Part shown: piece after piece, positions 26,969 to 34,862 of the stretch
How positions within the stretch are numbered: position 1 is the stretch's first letter
Layout of the letters: the number at the start of each line of letters is the position of its first letter
Source: Candidatus Hinthialibacter antarcticus
GTDB lineage: Bacteria > Hinthialibacterota > Hinthialibacteria > Hinthialibacterales > Hinthialibacteraceae
Reading direction: 5' to 3'
DNA length: 64,000 bases
NCBI GenBank assembly: GCA_030765645.1
Contig: JAVCCE010000075.1
Coordinates: 1-64,000, forward strand
The notes under the pieces: model-generated
The model's database searches: none
Told to the model about the DNA's origin: nothing
Seen by the model: only the letters and a program-made list of their open reading frames with translations
Made by a program: the position numbers and the translations under genes

Positions 26969-27886
26969 CTAACGGTTACTTTGCAACCCTTTCATCAATG
27001 CTACCAGTTCAATCATAGAATTCACAAAGAATACATTTTGGGTCTCGTCTGAAATGGACTGAAGATTTGCGCTCTCCCAAAATCGACCTCCAATCACTAA
27101 ATAGGCGCCGCATTTTTCTGTGGCTTCCGCCAGTTTTTTAATGTCTAATTTAATGCTGACTCCACGTTTTAAATAGCTGATGCTAAGCCAAACCATAAAG
27201 GGTTTGTGTTCTTTTAATGCGGTATGAAAGACTTCAAATGGCGTATTGGGCCCAAAATTTATCGGGGCAAACCCTTCGGATAATAAAGTCGTAGCGACCA
27301 GAAACGAAGGAACTATATAGGGATCACTTGAAGGCGCCCCTCCAAAAACGACTGGGGAATTTCGCTTTGTTTCAAACATCGCTTTAAAAACGCTTAAGGC
27401 GTTAATACAGATATCCGTCGCTCGATGTTCGACTCCAATGCCGTTCTCGTTATGCTTCCAGAGTTCTCCAATTCGTTCCATCGCATAGGGAATCGTATTG
27501 TCGCAAATTTCTGCAACGCTCATTCCACTTAGATATAGCAGCATGATGTAACCACGGGCTTTCTCTAACTCGCCGTTTTCTAAGAACGCATAGAAGCGGT
27601 CATTTTCTGTGCCGGGAACCCAAACTTCATTTGCGACATGCCGTAAGTCCGAAAATCCGAATATTTCAGGGTTCTCTAATTGAATTTTATTACTTCGTAC
27701 AAAGCGGATTGCTTCTTCCAGCGAAATTTTGCGGTGGCCTCCGATTGTCTTTATCGCTTGGATTTTACCGTCGTCAACCCAGCGTTTAACCGACGATTCG
27801 CTTCGATTGATTGCTGCTGAAAATTCTTTTGGGGACAGGATCGATCGCAATATCTTCAACCTTTTCGGATGTTTATCTCTTTGCAT
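26969..27886 (-). CDS. LitR/CarH-like regulator: helix-turn-helix plus B12-binding domain
   Basis: 305 residues from the ATG at 27886; ATGs at 27904 and 27976 are in frame, but the last would overlap the putative promoters. An N-terminal MerR/excisionase-type helix-turn-helix (LSPKEFSAAINRSESSVKRW, then GGHRKI) precedes a helical domain and a B12-binding fold. The CarH light-sensing motif W-x9-EH is present (W then KHNENGIGV then EH). In the B12 loop, CarH has ExHxxG; here it reads DPYIVP, so the cobalt-ligating His is Tyr. The His next to the Trp of the motif is Lys. It may be a B12-independent or altered sensor. It is divergent from the lipid operon at 28042, its likely target. Confidence 0.78.
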   Translation of the reverse strand: MQRDKHPKRLKILRSILSPKEFSAAINRSESSVKRWVDDGKIQAIKTIGGHRKISLEEAIRFVRSNKIQLENPEIFGFSDLRHVANEVWVPGTENDRFYAFLENGELEKARGYIMLLYLSGMSVAEICDNTIPYAMERIGELWKHNENGIGVEHRATDICINALSVFKAMFETKRNSPVVFGGAPSSDPYIVPSFLVATTLLSEGFAPINFGPNTPFEVFHTALKEHKPFMVWLSISYLKRGVSIKLDIKKLAEATEKCGAYLVIGGRFWESANLQSISDETQNVFFVNSMIELVALMKGLQSNR

Positions 27887-27934
27887 GAACGTTATTACAA
27901 CCATGCAAGGCGGCGTGAGGCTAATATATTTGTG

Positions 27935-27999
27935 ATTATAACTTGACTTTGTTACAATTCTAGGTACTTTATACACATTGAGTGAACGTTTATTCGTTC
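27935..27999. promoter_or_regulatory. Back-to-back promoters and inverted repeat between regulator and lipid operon
   Basis: The minus strand has TATAAT (27940-27935), giving a 5' leader of about 40 nt for the regulator. The plus strand has TTGACT (27943-27948) and TATACA/ACTTTA near 27966-27975. An inverted repeat GAACG-TTTATT-CGTTC lies at 27984-27999. The two promoters nearly overlap, so one bound repressor could silence both. All assignments are by eye. Confidence 0.45.
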
Positions 28000-28041
28000 G
28001 TTTTGGTTGTGGATTAAATACCAGAGCAAGGAAATGATGAA

Positions 28042-28665
28042 ATGAGTATGGTTAGGATCGCCGTTTTGTTCATTCTCATTCTAAGCGTCTCGATAGAAGG
28101 GCGGGAAACGATGCGTACAGTCGAAACCGAAACGGTTTTATTTGATTTTCAACACAAAGAAATGATCAATGTATTTTTCATTACCAATGATTCTGTAATG
28201 GGTGGAAAGTCTCAGAGTCGTCTTTCATGGAACGATCAAGGGCGATTGACATTTACAGGAGACGTTTCGCTTGAAAACAATGGAGGATTTGCGTCCTTTC
28301 GATCAAAAAATATTGATTTTGAATTGAAGGGCCAAAATTATCTAAGCGCAAGCATTATTGGAGACGGTAAGCGTTACAGGCTATCAATTGGAACAAACGA
28401 ACGCCAGAGCGGTGTTTATTACTATTTTGAGTTCGACACAAAGACGGATCAAAAAGAAACCATTGTTGCGCCATTGAAAAACTTTGTCGCAAAATATCGA
28501 GGCCGCACAGTCGGGAATGCGCCCATGTTGAAAGCAGAAAACATCGCGTCGGTCGGATTAATGATCGCAGATTCTCAGCAGGGTGATTTTTCGGTAGAAA
28601 TTGAATGGATCAAGGCGACATTTGATGCAAATAATGAGAATGAAAACCAGGAAAGAAAAAAGTGA
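28042..28665 (+). CDS. CIA30 family protein, secreted
   Basis: 207 residues. A signal-like hydrophobic N-terminus (VRIAVLFILILSVSI) is followed by the CIA30/NDUFAF1 signature FFITNDSVMGGKSQSRL and a beta-rich domain ending WIKATF. AAGGAA lies 8 bases before the ATG. In eukaryotes CIA30 helps assemble respiratory complex I; bacterial members outside that context are poorly understood and often sit beside lipid genes of this same set. It overlaps the next gene by 4 bp (GTGA), so the two are translationally coupled. It is the first gene of the AT-rich lipid operon. Confidence 0.8.
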   Translation: MSMVRIAVLFILILSVSIEGRETMRTVETETVLFDFQHKEMINVFFITNDSVMGGKSQSRLSWNDQGRLTFTGDVSLENNGGFASFRSKNIDFELKGQNYLSASIIGDGKRYRLSIGTNERQSGVYYYFEFDTKTDQKETIVAPLKNFVAKYRGRTVGNAPMLKAENIASVGLMIADSQQGDFSVEIEWIKATFDANNENENQERKK

Positions 28666-29930
28666 CAAAAAATAAACAAAAGATAGCGGTCGTTGGTGCA
28701 GGCGTTGCGGGCATTACTGCTGCGCATGTTCTTCAACGAGAATATGACGTAACAATTTTTGAAAAAAATAATTACTTGGGCGGCCATACCAATACAATCG
28801 TTATTCAAGACGGCCCAGACGCTGGCGTTGCGGTTGATACGGGATTTATCGTGCTTAATGACGAGACCTATCCGACCTTTCATCGCTTGCTTCAACAACT
28901 CGGTGCGCCGGTTCGCAATAGTGATATGTCATTTGGATTTCATTGTGAGAAAACCGGACTGCAATATTGCGGAGATAATTTGAATTCAATATTTGCGCAA
29001 AGAAAAAACCTATTGAATGTTCAACATTGGAAAATGTTATTTGATATTCAAAAATTCGGAAAAGTTGGGTGTGAACAATTAGAAAACAATAATATTGATT
29101 CACTTACATTAGGCGACTTTGTGCAGAAATGTGGTTTTTCAGACAGCTTTATTGAAAACTATATTGCTCCAATGGGCGCAGCCATCTGGTCTACGCCTAG
29201 TAAAGAGGTGATGCGTTTTCCTGCCAAAACATTTTTGGAGTTTTTTAAACATCATGGATTGCTTTCGCTTAAGCCGCCGCAATGGCAAACCGTTATTGGA
29301 GGCAGCCATACATACATCAAAAAATTTATTGAACAATTTAAGGGCCGCTTCAATTTAAATCATTCAATCAACAAAGTTGTTAGAAACAATAATGGCGTTA
29401 CGCTTGAATTATCCAATGGCGAGAAACAAGAATTTGATTGCGCCGTTATGGCGTCTCATGCAAATGAAACATTTAAAATTCTCAACGATCCAACGCCCGA
29501 TGAACAGAGATTATTAGGCGGTTGGAGGTACGTCAAAAATAAAGTCGTACTACATACTGATTCATCCGTCATGCCTTCCAATCATCGAGCCTGGGCTTCG
29601 TGGAATTATAAACGAGAATACATTGAAGATGGCAATAATGCGCTTTCAATGACCTATTATATGAACCGTTTGCAAGGGTTAGATTCAAAGAAGAAATATT
29701 TTGTTACATTGAACAGCCATAAGAAAATTGATCATAAAACGATAATCAAGGAAATCGAATATACACACCCATTGTATGATTTCGATTCTGTACACACGCA
29801 AAGTGAATTACACAAACTGAACGGTATAAACCATACATATTTTTGCGGGAGTTATTTTGGTTACGGGTTTCATGAAGATGCGGTCAAGTCAGGTCTGCAA
29901 GTCGCGAACCTGTTTGGTTTAGATTTATGA
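28662..29930 (+). CDS. FAD-dependent amine-oxidase-like oxidoreductase of the lipid operon
   Basis: 422 residues, GTG start overlapping the CIA30 stop. The dinucleotide-binding motif VVGAGVAGITAAHVLQ starts near residue 10, with EKNNYLGGHTNTI after it and a C-terminal FAD block YFCGSYFGYGFHEDA. This is the COG2907-type flavoprotein that commonly neighbours DUF1365 and Cfa genes; relatives are part of singlet-oxygen responses in photosynthetic alphaproteobacteria. The probable role is oxidation or desaturation of membrane acyl chains, which is inference. It overlaps the next gene by ATGA. Confidence 0.87.
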   Translation: MTKNKQKIAVVGAGVAGITAAHVLQREYDVTIFEKNNYLGGHTNTIVIQDGPDAGVAVDTGFIVLNDETYPTFHRLLQQLGAPVRNSDMSFGFHCEKTGLQYCGDNLNSIFAQRKNLLNVQHWKMLFDIQKFGKVGCEQLENNNIDSLTLGDFVQKCGFSDSFIENYIAPMGAAIWSTPSKEVMRFPAKTFLEFFKHHGLLSLKPPQWQTVIGGSHTYIKKFIEQFKGRFNLNHSINKVVRNNNGVTLELSNGEKQEFDCAVMASHANETFKILNDPTPDEQRLLGGWRYVKNKVVLHTDSSVMPSNHRAWASWNYKREYIEDGNNALSMTYYMNRLQGLDSKKKYFVTLNSHKKIDHKTIIKEIEYTHPLYDFDSVHTQSELHKLNGINHTYFCGSYFGYGFHEDAVKSGLQVANLFGLDL

Positions 29931-31900
29931 AATCAAAAATTTTTCATTGTCAGGTCATGCATGCACGTCTTCATCCAATGGAGCACCATTTTGTGTATCC
30001 GCTTTATATGTATGCTCTTGATTTGAATGAATTGGAGCGACTTGATAATGAAAACCCTTTGTTTGGATATAACCGCTTTCGGCCTGTTTCGATTTACGAT
30101 AAAGATTATTTAAACAAGGAAGACGGCTCGATTCAAACAAAGTTATTTACGCTTTTATCATTACATGGTTTCTCTGAAGAGATAAAGCAAGTCGTTCTAT
30201 TAACGTCGGCTCGGTATTTTAATTACGTCTTTAATCCAGTGAGTTTTTATTATTGCTATAAAAATGATGGATCGCTTGCTTGCGTCGTCGCAGAGGTGAA
30301 TAACACATTCAAAGAAAAGCATGTGTATGTTCTTTCAAGAAGCCAAGAGAGCAATTTGAAAAAATACACGCGCTATTCAGTTGATAAGCAATTTCATGTG
30401 TCGCCGTTTAATGATATGCAAGGGGCGTACGAATTTCATTTTGCGGATGTCACTGATTCAATCGATATCCATCTTGACCTAATGAAACAAGGCCAAGCGT
30501 CTCTTAAAACGCGGTTGTGGGGAAATACCGTTCCACTTACGGCAAAGAACTTGTTTTTTACTTTAATACAACAGCCATTTGTTCCCTGGTTTACAATGCC
30601 AAGAATCGTTTGGCAAGCTGCGAAACTCTATTATGGAAGGAAGTTAAAGGTGTATTCAAAACCCAATCCAAGCAATGTAATGACAGTGCGCCATGCTCAA
30701 ATGCCTTTGATAGACAAATGCTGCGCAATAATGATCAAAAAAGTTTTAACTAATGTTAAGAATGGTTGTTTGCAATTGATTCTAACTGACCATTCTGTTG
30801 AGTTTTATGGTGATTTACATTCAAGACAACGCGTAAGTATAAAAGTGAACCATTCTTGTTTTTTTCGCAAGGCTGTTTTGGGTGGAAATATCGGCTTCGG
30901 AGAATCGTATGTTGCTGGAGATTGGGATACGGATAATTTAACGAAATTACTTGTGTTTTTCTTGGAAAACCAAACTTATTTAAACAACTTTGTTTTAAGG
31001 TCTGCCTGGCTTGGACGTGCAGCGAATCGCGTTATGCATTCTTTTCGAAAAAATACTCTTGTGAGAAGTCGCGAGAATATTCTAGCGCATTATGATTTAA
31101 GCAACGATTTCTTTAAAATCTTTCTTGACGATACGATGACTTATTCATGCGCTCAGTTTAATAGTGAACAAGAAAACCTACAGCAAGGCCAGATCAATAA
31201 GATAAATTTAATGATTGAAAAAGCGAAAATTACCTCCAATGATCACGTTTTAGAGATTGGTTCCGGTTGGGGAAGTTTTGCGATTCAGGCGGTAAAGCAA
31301 ACTGGTTGCCGCGTTACAACAATCACGTTATCTGCTGAGCAACTCAAAATGGCAAGAGACCGTGTTAAAGAAGAAGGATTGCATGATCGGATTGACGTCC
31401 TGAATTGTGATTATCGTAATATGACGGGGCGCTTTGATAAAATTATTTCAATTGAAATGATTGAAGCCGTTGGCCATGAGTATTTGGGCGAGTATTTCAA
31501 GCAACTCGACAAATTATTAAATCCGGATGGGGCAGTTGTTATACAAGCAATTGCTGTAATAGATCAAAACTATGAATCATACAGAAGAGAGAGCGATTGG
31601 ATCCAGAAACATATTTTCCCTGGGGGCGTTGCGCCTTCATTACATGTTATTGCTGAAAATGCAATGAAGAATTCACGTTTTTTTATCGACCATGTAGAAA
31701 ATATTGGAATGGATTATGCTCGTACGTTGCGTGAGTGGAAACAGACATTTCTATCTAAAAAGAAAAACGTAGCGGATATGGGATTTGATGATGAATTTAT
31801 CCGAAAGTGGGAATATTATTTTTCTTATTGTGAAGCGGGCTTTCTCACTCGAATATTAAACACCTATCAAATTGTCTTTAAACGACCTGAAGTTCTTTAG
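29927..31900 (+). CDS. DUF1365 - cyclopropane-fatty-acyl-phospholipid synthase fusion
   Basis: 657 residues in one uninterrupted frame. Residues 1-240 are DUF1365 (HARLHPMEHHFVYPLYMYAL, FNPVSFYYCYKNDG, VSPFNDMQGAYEF, ending with the AAKLYYGRKLKVYSKP type tail). Residues 260-657 are a Cfa/MmaA-type SAM methyltransferase (AHYDLSNDFFKIFLDDTMTY, VLEIGSGWGSF at 441-451, ISIEMIEAVGHEYLG, IQKHIFPGG). These are usually separate adjacent genes. The enzyme should methylate an unsaturated acyl chain on phospholipid, giving a cyclopropane or a methyl-branched product. Base composition is AT-rich like its operon. The next gene starts 8 bp after the stop. Confidence 0.88.
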   Translation: MKSKIFHCQVMHARLHPMEHHFVYPLYMYALDLNELERLDNENPLFGYNRFRPVSIYDKDYLNKEDGSIQTKLFTLLSLHGFSEEIKQVVLLTSARYFNYVFNPVSFYYCYKNDGSLACVVAEVNNTFKEKHVYVLSRSQESNLKKYTRYSVDKQFHVSPFNDMQGAYEFHFADVTDSIDIHLDLMKQGQASLKTRLWGNTVPLTAKNLFFTLIQQPFVPWFTMPRIVWQAAKLYYGRKLKVYSKPNPSNVMTVRHAQMPLIDKCCAIMIKKVLTNVKNGCLQLILTDHSVEFYGDLHSRQRVSIKVNHSCFFRKAVLGGNIGFGESYVAGDWDTDNLTKLLVFFLENQTYLNNFVLRSAWLGRAANRVMHSFRKNTLVRSRENILAHYDLSNDFFKIFLDDTMTYSCAQFNSEQENLQQGQINKINLMIEKAKITSNDHVLEIGSGWGSFAIQAVKQTGCRVTTITLSAEQLKMARDRVKEEGLHDRIDVLNCDYRNMTGRFDKIISIEMIEAVGHEYLGEYFKQLDKLLNPDGAVVIQAIAVIDQNYESYRRESDWIQKHIFPGGVAPSLHVIAENAMKNSRFFIDHVENIGMDYARTLREWKQTFLSKKKNVADMGFDDEFIRKWEYYFSYCEAGFLTRILNTYQIVFKRPEVL

Positions 31901-31908
31901 ATAAAATA

Positions 31909-32694
31909 ATGAATCCATTTATGATTTTTCTTTTTTGTAGTTTACTTGTTTCCTTCATTATGCTTGTTGTATTTTTCATTCAATGGAAGACGAAGGATGC
32001 AAGCATTGTTGATGTAGCGTGGTCTGCAAATTTAGCAATCCTTGTTTTAATATACGCTTTTTTTCTCGATGGTTATGCGTTGAGACAAAATGTTTTGTTT
32101 GCATTGGTCTGCATTTGGTATATTCGTTTATCATTGCACTTGCTTTTTGATCGAGTCATGGGAAAAGAAGAAGACGGACGTTATCAAAGTATACGAAAAG
32201 AATATAAAGGGAATGTTCAATTCTTTTTTCTCGGTTTTTTTCAGTTACAAGCGCTGGCTGATGCGCTGCTTTCAATCTCTTTTCTTATTGTCGCAATCAA
32301 CCCCAAGCCATTTTTAGATGTTTTTGACGGTATAGCGATTGTATTATGGGCGCTTTCATTCACAGGAGGGGCAATCTCTGATTATCAACTTTCAAAATTT
32401 CGTTCAAATCCCCTCAATCGTGGGAAAACCTGCCGAGTTGGATTATGGCAATATAGCAGACATCCAAACTATTTCTTTGAATGGCTTCAATGGCTGGTGT
32501 ATCCATTGCTTGCGGTTGGTTCTCCCTATTGGTATTTAACGCTGCTTGCGCCTGCCATGATGCTATATTTTATTGTATTTGTTACGGGAATTCCGACATC
32601 AGAGACTCAGGCTCTCCGCAGTCGGGGAGGCGATTATCGAGATTATCAAAATACAACGAGTCCATTCATACCATGGTTTCCTAAAAATCGTTGA
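31909..32694 (+). CDS. DUF1295 (steroid 5-alpha-reductase-like) membrane protein
   Basis: 261 residues with about six membrane segments. The C-terminal family signature is clear: GLWQYSRHPNYFFEWLQW and a late PTSETQALRSRGGDYRDYQ. Members of this group reduce double bonds or methylate membrane lipids; DUF1295 commonly closes operons with the FAD protein, DUF1365 and Cfa. Here it is probably the last enzyme of the acyl-modification pathway. It lies 45 bp before the right copy of the 85-bp repeat, and so at the edge of the inserted module. Confidence 0.85.
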   Translation: MNPFMIFLFCSLLVSFIMLVVFFIQWKTKDASIVDVAWSANLAILVLIYAFFLDGYALRQNVLFALVCIWYIRLSLHLLFDRVMGKEEDGRYQSIRKEYKGNVQFFFLGFFQLQALADALLSISFLIVAINPKPFLDVFDGIAIVLWALSFTGGAISDYQLSKFRSNPLNRGKTCRVGLWQYSRHPNYFFEWLQWLVYPLLAVGSPYWYLTLLAPAMMLYFIVFVTGIPTSETQALRSRGGDYRDYQNTTSPFIPWFPKNR

Positions 32695-32739
32695 TTCGAT
32701 TGGCCCGATGACGGTCTGAAAATCTATTTGCCCGGAACA

Positions 32740-32824
32740 CGGCATTGTATCGTTCCTCGGAGGCGTTTACACTATTGAGATATGGAACCAATCAAGGAGA
32801 CAGGTATGCTGCCTCAGGCCCCGG
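32740..32824 (+). repeat. Right copy of the 85-bp direct repeat, with the functional ispH start
   Basis: It matches 26876-26960 with about four differences. It holds the ispH promoter, the AAGGAG site and the first ispH codons. The pair resembles attachment-site duplication or the scar of a recombination event that placed 5.8 kb of foreign DNA before ispH. Confidence 0.93.
32745..32773 (+). promoter_or_regulatory. Sigma-70-type promoter of ispH
   Basis: TTGTAT (32745-32750) and TACACT (32768-32773) are separated by exactly 17 bases, about 33 bases before the preferred start codon at 32806. Confidence 0.55.
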
Positions 32825-34047
32825 ATGTACCAGTTTATCGTAAAGGATTCGGCCTCAAAGAAGATGTTGCGGGCGAATTACGAAAAGAATACCGTAGCGC
32901 GATGATCCAACATTTGCGTGATAATGGCTTCGAAGTGCAAGTGGACAACCTGCGAATCTTGTTAGCCAAAGAGTTCGGTTTTTGTTACGGCGTTGACCGG
33001 GCGATTGATTACGCCTACGAAACGCGCCAGATGTTTCCCGACAAAACGTTGTATATCACCTATCAGATCATTCATAACCCGCGCGTCAATTCTAAATTGC
33101 GCGAAATGGGCGTGCGTTTTTTATCGGGCGGAGAAGACGAAAACTACAGCGTTGACGACGTGACGCCTGATGATGTGGTGATTCTCCCTGCGTTTGGCGC
33201 CAGCATGGAAAAAATGGATGAGTTGAAGCAAATCGGCTGTACGATGGTCGATACCACCTGCGGCTCAGTGATGCACGTTTGGAAGCGGGTGGAGCGCTAC
33301 GCGAAAGATAATTTCACGGCAATTATTCACGGCAAATATTATCATGAAGAAACCATCGCCACCGCCTCGCACGCGACAAAATTTAAAGACGGGAAGTACA
33401 TTATCGTTCGCGATGAAGAAGAAGCGCAGTTTGTTTGCGACTATATTCTCAACGGCGGAGACAGAGATATTTTCTTAAGGAAGTTTGAAAAAGCGATCAG
33501 CCCCAATTTTAATCCTGATACAGACTTGAAGTGCATGGGCGTCGCCAATCAAACTACCATGTTGAGCAGCGAGTCGCTTCATATCGCCAAGATGATTCAA
33601 AAAGCGATGGAAGACCGCTTTGGCAAGGAACACATCAAAGAGCATTTCCGCTCGTTTGATACCATTTGCAGCGCGACCCAAGAGCGCCAGGACGCCATCA
33701 TTGAATTGGGTTCCAAAAAACCGGATTTGATTTTGGTTGTCGGCGGCTACAACAGCAGCAACACCAATCATCTGTGTGAGATTGGTTTGAAGTATGGGCC
33801 TACATATCACATTAGCGATGTCGATGGCATTCTCTCAAGCGATGTGATTCGTCATAAACCCTTTGGCGAGAAAGAAGAAATTCAAACCGAAGGCTGGCTG
33901 CCGCAAGGTAAAGCGACGGTGGGCGTGACCGCAGGCGCTTCGACTCCTGATAAAGTGGTCGGCGAAGTGATCGACCGGGTGTTGGAATGCCGTGGATTTC
34001 GCCTGGAAGAGGTTTTTCAGAATGTGGCGCCTCTGCGGGAATCCTAA
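32806..34047 (+). CDS. ispH: 4-hydroxy-3-methylbut-2-enyl diphosphate reductase
   Basis: 413 residues from the ATG that follows AAGGAG by six bases; an ATG at 32782 adds eight residues but has no such site. The three iron-sulfur cysteines are present: Cys60 in EFGFCYGVD, Cys152 in DTTCGSVM and Cys288 in DTICSATQ. The length fits the long cyanobacterial/plant-type form rather than the 316-residue E. coli enzyme. It makes isopentenyl and dimethylallyl diphosphate in the last MEP-pathway step. Its promoter and first codons are duplicated 5.86 kb upstream. A carotenoid-type regulator and lipid genes now lie directly before it. Confidence 0.95.
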   Translation: MLPQAPDVPVYRKGFGLKEDVAGELRKEYRSAMIQHLRDNGFEVQVDNLRILLAKEFGFCYGVDRAIDYAYETRQMFPDKTLYITYQIIHNPRVNSKLREMGVRFLSGGEDENYSVDDVTPDDVVILPAFGASMEKMDELKQIGCTMVDTTCGSVMHVWKRVERYAKDNFTAIIHGKYYHEETIATASHATKFKDGKYIIVRDEEEAQFVCDYILNGGDRDIFLRKFEKAISPNFNPDTDLKCMGVANQTTMLSSESLHIAKMIQKAMEDRFGKEHIKEHFRSFDTICSATQERQDAIIELGSKKPDLILVVGGYNSSNTNHLCEIGLKYGPTYHISDVDGILSSDVIRHKPFGEKEEIQTEGWLPQGKATVGVTAGASTPDKVVGEVIDRVLECRGFRLEEVFQNVAPLRES

Positions 34048-34074
34048 TAGAAGCCTTTGAATAGCAATAAATGA

Positions 34075-34112
34075 ACGCCTCAGATGATAGTCTGGGGCGT
34101 TTTTCATTTTTC
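34075..34112 (+). terminator. Rho-independent terminator of ispH
   Basis: ACGCCTCAGA and TCTGGGGCGT pair around TGATAG and are followed by TTTTTCATTTTTC. Confidence 0.82.
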
Positions 34113-34190
34113 GTAAATCTTTTGGTACTACAAAAACCGATGGGTTGCCATTAAGATAACCAAAACCGTGTATCGAATTGAGAACCATCA

Positions 34191-34862
34191 ATGGCAAACA
34201 TGAAGGGCAAACTCATCGCCGTCGAAGGACTCGACGGAGCGGGCAAGTCAACCCAGGTCTATCTATTGAAACGTTGGATGGAATTGTCCGGCGTTAAAGT
34301 CTTCTTTACGGAGTGGGACTCGTCTGTCTTGGTTAAGCGCGCGACCAACAAAGGCAAGAAACGTAACCTGCTTACTCCAACGACATTCTCGCTGATTCAT
34401 TGCACCGACTTTGCCGACCGCTATGAACGTCAGGTGCTGCCGCTGTTAAAGGCGGGGTATATTGTTCTTTGCGACCGGTATATTTATACCGCGTTCGCTC
34501 GCGATGCCGTGCGCGGCTGCGACAAAGAATGGGTGCGAAAACTCTATAGTTTTGCGACTCCGCCGGATATCACTTTCTATCTTAAAGCGCCGCTTTCGAT
34601 TGTTCTCGACCGCGTGATGGCCGCCAAGCCGGAGTTTCAATATCACGAGGCGGGGCTGGACCTGAATTTGTCCGACGACACCAACACCAGTTTTTCGCTG
34701 CTGCAAAAAGAACTGCAAAAAGAATATGAAGGCATGATTTCTGAATATAAATTTCAGGTTGTGAATGCTGGAACGCCCATCGAAGAGTTGCAGGAACAAA
34801 TGCGTGAAGTTGTATCAAAGCGCATCGACTTTTCCAACTACCAATGGAGGACAAAAGCATGA
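34191..34862 (+). CDS. tmk: Thymidylate kinase (first of a tandem pair)
   Basis: 223 residues. The P-loop GLDGAGKSTQ is intact, followed by a DRYIYT block (CDRYIYTAFARDAV) typical of dTMP kinases. The lid region lacks a strongly basic LID motif. The family phosphorylates dTMP to dTDP, essential for DNA synthesis. The ribosome-binding site is weak; ATGs at 34191 and 34200 are both possible. The stop overlaps the start of a second, related gene by ATGA, so both are made together. Which of the two is the housekeeping enzyme cannot be proved here, but this copy has the complete nucleotide site. Confidence 0.8.
   Translation: MANMKGKLIAVEGLDGAGKSTQVYLLKRWMELSGVKVFFTEWDSSVLVKRATNKGKKRNLLTPTTFSLIHCTDFADRYERQVLPLLKAGYIVLCDRYIYTAFARDAVRGCDKEWVRKLYSFATPPDITFYLKAPLSIVLDRVMAAKPEFQYHEAGLDLNLSDDTNTSFSLLQKELQKEYEGMISEYKFQVVNAGTPIEELQEQMREVVSKRIDFSNYQWRTKA

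Noticed and set aside
26876-32824. The 85-bp repeats as a transposon target-site duplication
   Set aside because: Target duplications are usually 2-14 bp, and no terminal inverted repeats or transposase are seen. Recombination or site-specific integration fits better.
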